Origin: Pisaster brevispinus
Lineage: Eukaryota > Echinodermata > Asteroidea > Forcipulatida > Asteriidae
Assembly: GCA_023634235.1 (NCBI GenBank)
Contig: JAMKCF010000004.1
Span: 25,366,527-25,430,526 of the forward strand
Reading direction: 5' to 3'
Length of the DNA: 64,000 nucleotides
The notes under the pieces were generated by a model. It did not search any database. It worked only from the letters and a program-made list of their open reading frames with translations, and was not told the DNA's origin. Made by a program: the position numbers and the translations under genes. The stretch's first letter is position 1; every line of letters begins with the position of its first letter. Shown piece after piece: positions 22,870-35,400 of this stretch.

Positions 22870-23370
22870 AAGAAAACACAACGTATAAGTTGTAAAAACT
22901 AAACAAGTAAAAAAAAAAAAAGTAAATGCCTCTGAATCACCCTTCCCGCATAATTAGTCGTCAAACATTTGTTGGCTTGTGGCATTTGCTTTAGATGGGA
23001 ATTTTAGCTTACTTTTAAAAAGTATTTTATGCTGTAAATGTACAAATGAAACTCATGTATACATAAAACATTTCCAACACGTGTGAACAGATGCACACTT
23101 TGTAAAGTTTAGAGCAAGACTTTTTTAATTTGTATTTTTTTCAAGGCCCCCGTGGTTACTGTGGACAAGCGATTGACATGAAAATTGTTTTTAAAAAACA
23201 ATTTGTTTTTAAAAAATGTATGTACGGTACATCAAGAAGCAAAAAGGAGAATAAATGCATATATGAACCATTTGGTTTGAAAGTAAAGTAGTATATAAAA
23301 TTAAGCACCTCAGTTATTGTTTGTATTCTTAAGATTGGGCTGGGCTGGGGGTAGAGGGTGGTCTACATCT
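22870..23370. other. Non-coding stretch, nothing recognised
   Basis: AT-rich, with an A-run near 22910. No exon was recognised. Confidence 0.45.
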
Positions 23371-23815
23371 AAATAATAATAATAATAATAAGCATTTATA
23401 TAGCGCCATCTATCTAGAACACTATTCCGAGGCGCTGGAGAGGAAAAGAAATCAAAAAAGTTGATACAGAGATAAGGATCAAAAAGAGTGCCTAGTTAAA
23501 GTAAATTTGGAAACAAATAGGTCTTCAGTTGCAATTTAATTGTGTCTAAGGATGAAGCTGTGCGAATGCCTATTGGTAGAGTATTCCAGAGGGCTGGTGC
23601 TGCTGATGAAAGAGCCCTATTCCCATAAGAGGTGTGTGTCCTTGGTGTCACAAGAAGACACTTGTTTGATGATCTCAGGCTGCGTTGAGGAATGTATGGT
23701 GTGATAAGTTCATTGAGATAGCCTGGTAGTGATCCATTAACTACTTTCCATGTTAAAAGTAATATTTTGAATTGAATATGCTCACATACTGGCAACCAAT
23801 GAAGTTTCTGCAAAA
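23371..23815 (-). mobile_element. LINE 3' end with ORF2 C-terminal remnant
   Basis: The minus strand encodes a frame beginning QKLHWLPV and continuing FKILLLTWK, ALWNTLP and IKLQLKTYLF. This is the characteristic C-terminal end of L2/CR1-type reverse transcriptase ORFs. It is followed by a short 3' UTR ending GGCGCTATATAAATGC and (TTA)n. Only the last hundred or so codons remain, which is typical of 5'-truncated LINE insertions. It is non-functional. Confidence 0.85.
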
Positions 23816-24184
23816 CAGGTGAAATGTGATCGAATCTTGTACATATGTTAATGCTTAGTCAAATGTAAAATTATATGTAAGTAGTGATATCACTCCGTGT
23901 ACATGTATTCTATACACGTATTACACTATTTTTATTTTATTAAGAATTTAAGAGGTTTTGATAAAGTACATTTTTATATATCCTTTCTGTGTTGAGATTT
24001 AAGGGTTAATAAATTGATGAACTGTTGCTGGAGCTGATTAAAACTAGGCTGTTAAAGATGGCCAACACAGGGACCACAATTAGTGTGAGTGTGTCTACCT
24101 GTGGACGGATGCCATAGATTTACATATCAGATCTTTGTCAAGATGTTAATTGGTCATGTTCCCTGTATAAAATAGCAGTAATGG

Positions 24185-24305
24185 ATGCAAAGATTCACTG
24201 TACAAAATAGAACCAGACTATTTGTCAGTCAAGCCTCGTTTTGGTAACATTGATTTGAATGGGAGAAAATCAAGATGGCTGCACCATGATAAAGGTCTAT
24301 AGAAT
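24185..24305. repeat. Dispersed repeat shared with 27.5 kb
   Basis: AACCAGACTATTTGTCAGTC, then CCTCGTTTTGGTAACATTGA and AAGATGGCTGC resemble 27540-27625 in the same order. It is a non-coding dispersed element of unknown class. Confidence 0.5.
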
Positions 24306-24529
24306 TAGAGGAAGCAGTCTAACTGTGCTGTCCCACCCTGAGCACTAATCCCTATGAGTAAATTACACAGAGGTCCACTTACAAAATGTTGGTTGTGTGA
24401 ACTGGTGCGTGAACTGTGTTATAGGATGATTCAGCATCATTTTCTCAATGGCCAAAGATGCTTCTTGCCGGACTCTTTCACATGGTTTTGTATGCCCTCT
24501 AATGTACTTCTATGATACAACTCTTTGGT

Positions 24530-24870
24530 GGACACCAAGGACTTGTAACAAAAGGGATCTGGGTATATGACAGACAAGGTTGTCCTCGATTCCTTTTCAT
24601 GTACAAAACCAACGAGGACGTTGCTAAAAACAACCAAGTCCAAACAATGGAAGAACAAAGAGAAGTCCTTGATTTACTGGGTCTTATGTGTGGGTGAGCA
24701 TGTCTACTTGTTGAAACAGAGGACTCTAACAAAAGGAATCTGGGTGGTTGGACAGGCTGATGACTTCCTTGCTTCGCTTTTGTCTACAAAACCAATTGGC
24801 ACATAGCTAAGAAAACAATGGGAGAATGAAGAGAAGTCCTTGATTTACCAGGCTGACAAGTGTGTATACA
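24530..24870. repeat. Two-copy tandem duplication, ~181 bp
   Basis: ACAAAAGGGATCTGGGT at 24548 recurs as ACAAAAGGAATCTGGGT at 24729. Both are followed by TACAAAACCAA, an ACAATGG word and GAGAAGTCCTTGATTTAC. The copies have diverged moderately. Short open frames over it are not supported as genes. Confidence 0.75.
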
Positions 24871-24874
24871 TGCT

Positions 24875-27060
24875 CGCATGAATCTTTGCGGCGGTAATTG
24901 ATCGTTGGTATAAATGAATTGTTAAAATTGTCTCATTTTCATTAAGTAATGAATACCCTCCTACCTAGGCCATGTCAATTAGGCAAGTTGCTGCAGGAAG
25001 AAAACATTTTAAAAACTCACTTTTTATATTTGTTCTTGAGCGTGATATCTCTTGTGCCACCGGAGTGTGCCTTTTTACATGCCAAGCAGTTTGTTGCCTG
25101 TAAACATAGCCATGTGTGACGAGGGCCTTTTAGAGTTACGGGATTTCTTTTGCTTGTATTGGGGCGTGTCTGAAAAATCCTGTGGTCCCAGTCCGAGAAA
25201 GTAAACTGTTAATTATTAATGATAAGTTGTGTGATAAATGATAAATTCTTCAAGTATTACACCCTAGACCCACTTGCCAACAGGCTCTCTACAGTCATCA
25301 ACACCAAAGTAATTGTACTTGTACAATGTACACTGTACACGATTTGTTATAAGCCATTGCTGTTTGGGCCTACAGTTCTAAATTCTCCGCAAACAGATAT
25401 TTTTCTGAAGAGGATTTGGGAGGGGTATGTTCCAAACTGATGGAAGTGTGTTCTAATTTGTTAACATTTCCTAAACAGTTCATCCCGAGGTTTTTTGGAA
25501 CACAAGGATTAATTATTACAGGTTAAATATAGTTTTACGATGAGTTGCCAAAGTCCTGGCAGTGTAACATTTATTTATTTTTCCTGCAAATGAAAACAAG
25601 TTGACTTTTGCAGCTTTTTGATGCCTGTAAGTAAATATAGAATTTGTTCTTATTTTAGTGCCACAACCACTAAAAGCGCAAAGTAATCATTCCGTGTAAT
25701 TCAATCTGCTCCCCCCACCCCCCCCCCCCAATAAAAATAAAAATATATACAAGAGGTCTTTCTTTTCTGATAAATGTGTGATGCTTATTTGTAAATCACA
25801 ATGTTATAAATGTTTTGCTTTTTGTTTAAAATTTACGCAATGGGTATCTAAACAGTTTCGTATTTGAATAGCAGTGTAGAATTGTACTGTATCTGTACCC
25901 AATAATCTAGTCATTGACTTTTTGAATATTATTGCTTTAGTTTTTTTTGCAAAATATTGTTTTGTATAACTGCTTGCTGGAAGATAAGAAAATAAATGAT
26001 AAGAAATGTTTGATAAGTTTGTATTTTCATGAACCTGTTCATAATGCAGTCCACTAAAATATTTTTCCATGAAAATCGGATTTACTTTGTTAAAAATAAT
26101 AGTAAAATTAATTTATCTGATGCCTAATGCAAAAACATTTTTTTAAGCGCCCCACAAAAACAACTGTAAATCTAGGCGGAGAACAAGCCAAGTACTTTAG
26201 CACAAAAACAAACCAACAATAAACTAAAAGGCAAGTTAAAATGTCAGAAGAAAACAAAAATAAAAAAAAGCACTGACAAATTAAAATGTACAAAATTATA
26301 ATAATGCAAAATGGAACAACTTAAAGTAGTTTGTGTACACGAAGAAACTTAAAAGTTAGAAAATATAACAGAAGACATAAACACCAAGTGAAAAATACAA
26401 AGAAATTGTATTTCATGTTATGGAAAGAATGCGTAGGTCTGGGGGTTGGGTTTTGTATTTTAAATTTGAGGGTTTTGAAGTATTGGTTGAAGTATTTGGA
26501 AGAAATTTCAACCCTTAATATAATCATTGAGGACAGTGTACAATGGTGTACGATGAGAAATTTCAGACTTGTATCTGATTTCAGACTTGTTTTTGTCTGC
26601 CTGGGGAAAAACAAAGCTTTTGTTTGCTTCAGATATAACAAATTCCTGCTCTTGGATCTACTTCTGGAATGCTGAGGATACTGTTCCCAGAAGCTCCTTA
26701 AAATATAAAAAGCAGGCTAGGTGTTACCCAAAAGTATATCATTATATTCAGACGGTATGGTTTCAGACATTTATCCCTGGCAACGAGTTCAGGAGGTCAA
26801 ATTTGTCCAAAAAGTTTGTCTCAAAACAAAACAGCAAACCTTCCTAAATAACATGTTGTTACTGCAATCAAGTTTCACAAGAAATTAAACGATTTTGAAA
26901 TAATGAAAGTTAAATACTTGGTTCTTATATGTCCCTTTATCAACAGGCGTCTCAAAGCACTACTGGCAAAGTTCACGCAAGAACTATCGTTGACGACAGT
27001 TGGCCTTAGTTAGCAAGAAATCTGTCTAGTCAACGATAGTTGGACGTTGCTAGTCGACTA
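24875..27060. other. Non-coding AT-rich stretch
   Basis: No exon was recognised. A short C-rich run lies near 25712-25729. Frames on both strands around 26321-26675 overlap one another and show low-complexity composition, so I do not call them genes. Confidence 0.45.
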
Positions 27061-27069
27061 TTTGGAACC

Positions 27070-27245
27070 AGGGCATGGTCCCATCACTGGTTATCAATAG
27101 CCATTTTCATAGCACAGTGCGCAGAGTGGACCAGTTAAAATAAATGATAGCGTACGTTGAGACTCCGATCATGTTGACTTGACATGACATGACACGAGCC
27201 ATTCGCACTTCAACAAATGTCACTAAACAAGCACCAGTTGACCAT
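27070..27245. repeat. Dispersed repeat shared with 34.9-35.3 kb
   Basis: CATCACTGGTTATCAATAGC, ATAGCACAGTG, GGACCAGTTA, TTGACATGACATGAC-type words and TTCGCACTTCAACAAATG occur in the same order around 34915-35310 inside a WD40-gene intron. It is probably a non-autonomous mobile element. Confidence 0.55.
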
Positions 27246-27251
27246 ACGCGA

Positions 27252-27417
27252 ACTTGACCTCTGGAGGTCTGATTCTTAGTTTTAATAACGGTATTGAAGT
27301 TTGTCCATAGTAAAGGGCCACCTCAATAAGGGGACTTGACCTCTGGAGGTCTGATTCTTAGTTTTAATAACGGTATTGAAGTTTGTCCATGGTAAAGGGC
27401 CACCTCAATGAGGGAAA
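27252..27417. repeat. Two-copy tandem duplication, ~82 bp
   Basis: ACTTGACCTCTGGAGGTCTG starts at 27252 and again at 27334, each followed by an almost identical segment ending GGGCCACCTCAAT. The very high identity between copies points to a recent event. Confidence 0.9.
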
Positions 27418-27469
27418 TTAAAATTTCTACTGAGTAACATTTCAAGGGGCAACGAGTTGACCACTGTGG

Positions 27470-27625
27470 AGGCAATAGACCTTTATCACACAGCAGCCAT
27501 CTCTGTCAGATTCTCGGTACACACAAGGACACTAACAGTTTTAAGGGACCAGACTATATCCCCTCCCAGCCTCATTTTGGTTACATTGGTTTGAATGGAA
27601 GAACAAACAAGATGGCTACTCTATG
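27470..27625. repeat. Dispersed repeat, partner of 24.2 kb
   Basis: Shares CCAGACTAT, GCCTCATTTTGGTTACATTG and AAGATGGCT with the segment at 24185-24305. The upstream AATAGACCTTTATCAC word also resembles the repeat starts near 38160 and 63370. Confidence 0.45.
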
Positions 27626-27629
27626 CCTT

Positions 27630-28980
27630 CTACTACCTTCATGAAGGATCAGGCCAAATACAAGTTCAAAATATGTACATGTACTTCATACATTACATGG
27701 GTGACCTTGTGTAAACTAAGTGGATGATAAACCCAAATACAAGTTCGTAGAAAAAAGAGGCCACCGAAACACCGTCAACAATTTTCATGACAGAAAGATT
27801 GGTCATGGCAACCTTATAGGAAGCTTTTGAATAGAAACTAAAAAACATACCTCAAATGGTTTCTCACCCAAACAATAAAAACAACCTTGTGATTTTGTTG
27901 AGTTATTTCAATGGGAGCATGGGGTGCAATGGGGCACAAAGTGGTGGGTCTTTGAATTGCATTTAACGGTTGATGGAGCACCCTGAATAAAGTGGTTATG
28001 ACAACCATCCTGTTGGAATCTCTGGTTTTTTAGTCACAACAACAGCCAAGGATGGGGAGGGGTAATGAATTCATCAACAAGATATCTGTTGTACATTACA
28101 TATATTACAAAATATAGAGAAATATATGTTGAATTACTGACTTTTTGTGTACAATTTCTGATTTGAAATGACAAAAAATTTAGACTGGAATTTCTATCTA
28201 CTAGATTTTTCAATCAAGTTACACATTTACAAAATTAGGCAAAGTAAAACAGTATTCCAGTTGATCTTGGGTGTTTCTTGCGCTTTGTTTGAGGGTTTTA
28301 AAAAAAAGGAGCATGAGGGCCTTTTTTCTTTGTCGTTTTTTATTACTTTTTATTTTGAAGACAAAAGATCCAAACTTGCGAGCTTTCAAGAAGTTTGAAG
28401 TCTAAAATATGGGTAGTAAATTAAATCAATTGTCGAGAGAATGAAGCCAAGATGAAGCCAAAATACATGAAAAATAGTCTTTTTGAGGAACTTGAGGTTT
28501 ATTTATTTAAAAAGTTGATGCGGCCGCAGTTGATCAACTGGGTTTTCTTTTTCTTTACTTGGCCTTATGTTAATTTATACGTATGTGTTACCAAATCAAA
28601 ATGTCCAGTCTGCCACAGCTTGTATTAATTGGTCTCTACAATTTTTATTCTCTAAATAAATGAAAGGCTCCCTTACAACAATTCACTATTTCTGGTTAAA
28701 CACCAATACACCAGATAGCTTTCTGTTTTGTTTGATTCATTTGACTGGTTTTACATTCCCCACTCATTCGAAAGATTTGGTAGATTTTAATGAGCACTGT
28801 AATCTGCGTAAACAATGGACAAAAGTCAATGTCTGAATTACATGGTACTACATGTTACATGGTCACTTTCCACAATTAACATTACAATGATTTTTTTTTT
28901 TTTAACAGTGCGCCTAGTTTCACAAAAAAGTTGTCGAAAAATAATAAAAATTAACTGATATTTCTCAGAAACTCTGTTCA
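27630..28980. other. Non-coding stretch, nothing recognised
   Basis: No exon was recognised. The frame at about 28168-28398 (+) has no recognisable domain and no splice support. Confidence 0.45.
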
Positions 28981-28989
28981 TAACTTATC

Positions 28990-29340
28990 ATAATAATAAT
29001 AATGGACATTTCTAAAATGCCATGTCCACAAATTATGATGCACGTCATGCAGGAACATTATTACCCCTGGTCACCGGGCCATTTATTTCATTCCTTAAAC
29101 CATCTCGGCTCCCTGGGGAGTATACAGCCTGTGCTGCCAAATATGTAGCGCACCAAGCTAAATCAATCCCAAGAACCATCTCTACTCTCACAGGTACCCA
29201 TTTACCATTGGGTGAAGAGAAGCAATTGTAGTACAGTGTTTTGATCAAGGACACAAGTGTCATGACCGGGATTCGCACCCACACCCCGATGATTCGGCCG
29301 TCAAAACTTGATTCCAATGCACTGCACTGCTTGGCCATGA
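28990..29340 (-). repeat. tRNA-derived SINE (family B)
   Basis: AATAATAATAATGGACATTT at the left is the LINE-like tail. It is followed by GTACCCATTTACC, ATCAAGGACACAAGTGTCAT, then GACCGGGATTCGCACCC (B box complement) and CTTGGCCATGACA (A box region). The orientation is minus. It is diverged and inactive. Confidence 0.75.
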
Positions 29341-29344
29341 CACA

Positions 29345-29850
29345 CTATGTAAAATTTGGTTTACAGTGGAACAAGGCCTAGCCTGTCTGCAATATTACCA
29401 GACCTGTACTAACTGTAAATCCAGTAATTTGGTAAAATGTCTGCAAATTTATCCTTTCTAAAAACATTCAGAGATATCCACCAACAAAAACATGTCATAA
29501 TACTACCTATTTTAAATATTTTTCTTCCAGACATTAACACATCCTACTTTCTTGAGAAAAAAAATCAACAAACATAAACATTTCTTTATGCTGATGCCAC
29601 TGCCGTAGGACTTCCAACAGTAATAATCAATATTCCTAGATTTTGTCCTTGATTTCATTCGGAGATTGAAGGGAGGCAAGTGTTTTGAGTAGGGGGCTGA
29701 TCACTGCACAGGACCACTGAGTGTTCCAAGTGACCAGAACACTCGTCATAAATTACCAACAGGTACCACAAACAATTTAATTGATGTAACAACAGCATCA
29801 GGTATAGAATATATATTTTTATTTATTTTATAAAAGTTCTTTTCCACTGA
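29345..29850. other. Non-coding stretch, nothing recognised
   Basis: AT-rich sequence between two SINEs without recognisable features. Confidence 0.45.
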
Positions 29851-29854
29851 CATG

Positions 29855-30100
29855 GATGTGTCATGTGTGGAAAGCACTGTGTACTCGATGCTCTCTAAAG
29901 CTTGGGTGTGATCCTTGGCTACACAGCAGTTACAGGTTCTTACTAGCACCCTGGACAAAGACATAGACAAAATAGGGGAACCGCCAACATAGGGCTAAGT
30001 GTAGCTCAGTTGGTAGAGCACACGCACTTTAATCCGGAGGTCCTTGGTCCAAATCCTGCTCTGGTCAATTTATTTTTGTTCAACACCAAATTATTTAATT
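29855..30100 (+). repeat. tRNA-Lys-like SINE (family A), good copy
   Basis: AAAGCTTGGGTGTGATCC body, GGGAACCGCCAACATAGGG, then GTGTAGCTCAGTTGGTAGAG (A box), CACTTTAATCCGGAGG and TTGGTCCAAATCCTGC (B box), with tail GTCAATTTATTTTTGTTCAA. It matches the copies at 14.2, 16.7 and 22.6 kb. Confidence 0.85.
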
Positions 30101-30119
30101 TTTGAAAGAACATTTACAT

Positions 30120-31780
30120 GCAAAGGGCAAGTAATAAGCATTACACTTTTAAAGAACGAATCCTGCCACATTCCTGACAATGACAATGAATGACAATGGG
30201 CCAAGCACATTATTGATTCGTCTATTACTGGACCAATCTATTTCGTATATATACCCCCAGGGAATGGTTGTCGCTGACGTCAATTAACGAGGGTGAAGTT
30301 GATTTTGACATTATGACACACTCATCGACTGACTGGCTGCAAAATTGGTCTTTTTATAATAAAAGAAACACAGAATTTTAACTTATTGTAATAGACGAAC
30401 CAATATGTGGCAAGCTTTTTCCCACAAATAAACTCAGAAAGGATATACTTTCAATGAATAAAGTCAACAGCTGAGAGCTAAGCTGGAATTGTGCAAATAG
30501 TTATTTTCCGAAATGTTTGTTTTCCCATGGAGTGAGTAGGGTTTTTCAAAGCGTATAGAGTTAAACTTGTTATTTCAAGCTCGAATGGTGCGCACAACAT
30601 TGGTGAGATTGAAAATAACACTATTCACTGATTTGAATAGAACTCACAGGGTATACAGATGGCCAATTATTACCTTGACATATTTTTGTGGTTGACATGC
30701 TTGAGAAATTGGTGAAACAATTAGCTTTGGTCTTGTGTGTAAAAAACCTGATGCTTGAAAACAGTGTAAACATATAATGTGATTTTTTTCATTATTTTCT
30801 TGTGACTCTGACGGCCGATTGGGTTATTTCATGTATGATGCAGGCATGATATTTTTTTCATGGGAAAAAAGTAGGAACATTATATTGAGTACAAGGGCTG
30901 ACCTACATGTACACATAATGTACTTGGGCTTTAATAGACTTTTCAGGGTATTTAATTACAATTTGTATGACTTTTTCAAGGGCAAAAAAAAATCTGAAAT
31001 CAGACTAAAGTAGGAAGAACTTTATGCCTGTATAATATGTTGGATCACATAAGTTATGGATACTGGTATTTGACAATAACCATTGTTGTCTGTGTGCTTT
31101 AGGCGGTGAATAGCAACGTACATTACAGGGGTAAATAAATGAGCAGCTGGCAAAGTGGTTGACATGGAGACAGCAACTGACACACAATTCCATGGACGAT
31201 TGATACCAGACAAAAATCCATTAATTATTCAACAAAAAGATTGGATGCATAAACATTAAGGAGCTAGAATAAGTTAATGGACATGGCAAGCTGTCAGGAA
31301 AACTGTGTTGCTGATAATGCTGGACAGTAATGACCCTTTGAAATGTCAAGTGGGTTAAAGTAAATGCATTGTTTTTCTGGTACAGACAGCAACAAGTACA
31401 GAATTGTTTGTTCACTTATGACCAGTGGCCTAACTCAGGCAGGATTCTCCCCACTCAAAAGCTAGCACATTGATATATGCGAGTCGCAGGCCAATAAATA
31501 AATAAATATTTAAATATTGTGTTTAGTACAGATCAAATTTACAAAAATCATGAAGATAAAACCATTAAGAGTGCCCCACATTGCACAGTATGGCTTTTAA
31601 AACCCAAGATAAACATCAAGTAAAACACCATTCCAAGGATCTCGTTTCAATTCAGCGTGCTTTGGCCAAACTTCCAAAGTTTCGGTCCAGAATGCCCCAG
31701 GTTTCAAACATTCTGGGTAGAACCCTGAAGGCGGTTGGATTTACATGTTATAGTAATTATAGATGAGCATCTCACTCAAG
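30120..31780. other. Non-coding stretch with a possible inverted repeat
   Basis: Near 30155-30240 and 30385-30412 the words GAATCCTGCCACATT / AATATGTGGCAAG and ATTCGTCTATTA / TAATAGACGAA are inverted copies of one another. This suggests a degraded hairpin element of about 260 bp. No exon was found, although missing 3' exons of the WD40 gene could lie here. Confidence 0.4.
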
Positions 31781-31825
31781 GACACAAAAGTCATGACCGG
31801 GATTCGAACCCACACTCCGATGACT

Positions 31826-32102
31826 CGGCCACCAGGGCCCAATTTCATAGAGCTGCTTAATATGTGCGTTTCAATTTCATAGCGCTGCTAACCATAAGCA
31901 CATGAAAAGGCATGCTAACTGTCCGATGCTTACTGTATGAAAATGAATGACGTAACTATGCAAATTCATGGTGAATGCGCAAGCTGGCCACCAAATTTTC
32001 TTGCTAACCTGTCAAACAGGCTTACGCTTAAGCAAATTTTATCTGCTGTAGTTAGCACGGAAACTTGCTTACCGTTTAGCAGTGCTATGAAGTTGGCCCC
32101 AG
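31826..32102. mobile_element. MITE-like element, GGGCCC family, long copy
   Basis: Left end AGGGCCCAATTTCATAGAGC, right end GCAGTGCTATGAAGTTGGCC. The inner arms TAAGCACA and GCTTACGCTTAAGCA are in the expected places. The sequence just to the left (GACCGGGATTCGAACCC, about 31795-31830) is a truncated family B SINE head abutting the element. Confidence 0.7.
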
Positions 32103-32174
32103 AACTTCAGTTTGACATGTTAGACTGCTCACCCAATGAAACACCAAGCAGTAAAGACAGAAGCCTACTTTAAA

Positions 32175-32392
32175 TACTGGACACAATTTCATGGCCCAGC
32201 TTACCAATGAATTTTGTGCTTACAGATCCCTCAAGTAGCCAAACACAACAAAAGTAAGCTTAGCAGAATGAGGTAACCAGCCAAATTACAACTCTACCAG
32301 GCTGTGACTGGTATCCTGCTTATTGTTGCTTAGCAGAAAACTGTTCAGCAATATTTTCTGCCTAAGCAGCTCTATGGAAATTGAAACAGACT
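32175..32392. mobile_element. MITE-like element, GGGCCC family, diverged copy
   Basis: Left ATTTCATGGCCCAGCTTACC and right CCTAAGCAGCTCTATGGAAA mark the two ends. The interior includes AGGTAACCAGCCAAATTACA and CTGCTTATTGTTGCTTAGCA, as in the 48 kb copy. It ends about 25 bp beyond the 3' edge of the last recognised WD40 exon. Confidence 0.65.
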
Positions 32393-32417
32393 GAAAAACA
32401 TAACATTTGACTCTTAC

Positions 32418-32474
32418 CTTCGAATTACTCCTTTTTCACATGCCGTGTACAGCATACTTCCATTTGAGGTATAC
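32418..32474 (-). CDS. WD40 gene, most 3' exon seen
   Basis: Completes Lys, then YTSNGSMLYTACEKGVIR, ending in phase 2 at AG/GTAAGAG. Read-through would stop immediately (AGG TAA). Either the gene ends here or, more likely, a further exon follows that I could not identify. Confidence 0.82.
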
Positions 32475-35400
32475 CTGTGTACACAAACAATGACGATGTT
32501 ATTTCTTCAACCAGCCTATAGGCCATTCCACTGTTATTTTTGTTTCATTTTATTTATTTCTATATTTATTTGCATGTTAGATATGAATAATGTCTGGTAC
32601 ACTAACTTGCTTAGTCATAAGCTACTGCTTAAATTTGAATTCCTCAGACTATAGAGATAGTTGCAACATCGAGGAAAGCTTTTGTACAGCAACCTCCAGA
32701 TGAGCAAACCTCGGTACCATTGTGCAGTACACATTGATTCAAAATTGTGTTTGGGTTTTCGCTATCTCTTATGTAACTACACAAAAGCTTGCTCCGAGTC
32801 ACATCACATAGCAAATGTTGATATAGTCTGAGGAATTCAAATTGAAGTGGTGACTTGTGATTAAGAAAGTCAGTGTACCAGACACTATTCAAGTCCAAGT
32901 CACAAATGGCTTATTGATTTTTTATGCTGGCACGAACTGACCAGCTATCAAGTAAGGAGATTCTTGAAATAAATCTTTGTCACCATCATTCCCATGGAAA
33001 ATGGGAAAGGAAAATAAACTGGCTTTCCCAACTTACTTGAGTTTCCATATTGCATCATCCCCACTTTGTTTGAGTGTTTCTTGTACACCAGCATGAGGTA
33101 AGTAAGCACAGACTTCACCTCCACCAAGCATTACCACACCTAAGACAAGAAAAGAAACGTATTGTACACTCAAGATCCTCACAGTTGTATACAAATGTCT
33201 CCACAATACCGCTCCTGCATATCTCAGCAGTCTCACCAAGGTTTACCATCCCGGACGACCTGGCCTTTTGCTCTGGTTCAGACAGTACACTCTTGGCAGT
33301 TCCAAAGGTGCAATCTGCTGCTGGGGATCGTGCATTTTACGCACATGCCCCGCGCCCTTGGAACTGAGCTGAAGCAATTACATTGGCTTCCAATCAAGCT
33401 ACGTATAATATTCAAAATTCTGACTGTTGTGTACAAGTGTCTTCAAAACAAAGCCCCAACCTATCTTCGGTCTCTCATCGTACCACATCACTCTGGTAGA
33501 CCTGGACTCCGCTCAAGTTCAGACATTACCCTACTCCATGTTCCCAGAACATACAGCACAGCTGGTGACCATGCATTCCAGGCACATGCACCTCGACTCT
33601 GGAATGAGCTTCCACAGTGCATCCGCTGTTCCACTTCCTTGGACGCATTATAGGAAGGCTCTGAAAACCCATCTGTTTGAACTATGACCTGCATGTTTAA
33701 CCGGACTATTTGGTTAATTTTCTAGACTCTGTTCAGCGCTGTGAAACCATCTTTGATGTGTTAGAGCGCTCTATAAATGTAGTTATTGTATTGTACTGTA
33801 TTGTCTCCCTCATCAAATCCTGTCTGCAAAGTCACTTGAAGTTTTTAAGAAACATCTCAAAATTGTCCTATTCAATGGTTGATTGCTAAGGACCAACTCT
33901 CTTTCCCATTATTAGTGCCTTTATTAATTTATTTGCTTATTGTATAGTTTCTTGTAAAGCGCTGTGGTACCCAGTGTAAGAACGCTCTATAAATGCCTGT
34001 TCTTCTTATTATTTATTATTACTCATGGTAAGATAAGATGAGTAGAGTAAACTAATCCAAACTACAACGGCTCTTCTCAGAGCCAACACTCTTCCTAAAA
34101 GAGCTTCATACATGGTATGATCCGCACCATGCAAAGCTTCAAACATCAACCATGGAAAATTGTGTGTGTGCATGGTCGCATATGAACAAGCAGTCTCAAA
34201 GCTCTGTATTCTATTGGCTACGAAGCTCCTCCAAAATGCAATATGAAACGGGCAGTTGAAAGCAATGACCGATCCGCATCATCATCATTGATCAACTACA
34301 ACTTGAGCTGTGAACCAGAACCTCCAGGGTTGACCCAGCTACTCTTCCACAATAATCTTTTTACTTGCACTACCAGTCCTAGTACACAGGACCTACAGCT
34401 TTTAATGTCCCTTCTGAAGGACAAAGCAATTGTGGTACAGTATCTTGCTCAAGGACACAAGTGCCACGACCAGGACTTAAACCCATACTCTGCTGATGTG
34501 TGTCAAGTTCAATAAGTATGTACTTACTACAGAAGCCATCTTCTTCCATAGCATTATAAGGCCCTGGTGTTGGGTCCACACAGTGTAGTACAGTCCCAGC
34601 TGAGATGTCTAGTAGAGTCCTTCCATCTAACGTTACGACCTAAAACCAACATAAGCAATCAATGGTAGACTGCTTCAATATGTACACACTAGGGACTGGC
34701 ATGGTAGAAATCTACAGGCATTGTACGTGATTGCTAAGGGTAACAAGCATCATTGAGTAATTTTAGAGCATGAACAAAAAAAAATAATTTCGTTCTCCAG
34801 ATTTGCAAAATGTTAAAACAAATCCTACATTTCAAAGATAGGACCTTCCATTTCTGCAATCTTCTGCCATACGTTTTGTAATAACCAAAGCTCATTTTCA
34901 ATAATTCTTGAGGCTAGTTGCATCACTGGTTGCCAAGAGCCGTTTTAATAGCACAGTGAAGAGAGGACCAGTTATCAGAAAAAAGAGAACGTTGATCCTA
35001 CTTATTGTTACAACAATTATGCAGACAGGATTTTATCAACTTTTGCAACAATCTTACTCAAACAATTAAATTATTTTAATAAAAAGCTTGCAATGAATTC
35101 TTGCTACTCTTCGTCCACAATTAAGTAAGGTTCACGTTACCACTTGTGACAACAAATATCGTCCGTATCTCTTTTACCTAAAAACTCATCTCATCTAAAC
35201 TGGCCACCGCCACTTCCAAAGTTGCATTAACATGACATGACTAGAGTCGTTCGCACTTCAACGAATACGTATATCATGAACCAAGCACTAGTTAGCCATT
35301 AGTCCTTAATGGAACTTGCACTTGGTCCTTGATGGATGTGCGACAGTCCGTCCTACCTTGCCATGTCCATCAACTGATGCTGTGACGAAGGTTGTCTCAC

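Noticed and set aside
26321..26675. Overlapping frames of over 100 codons on both strands
   Set aside because: AT-rich, low-complexity translation, opposite strands open at once, and no family resemblance.
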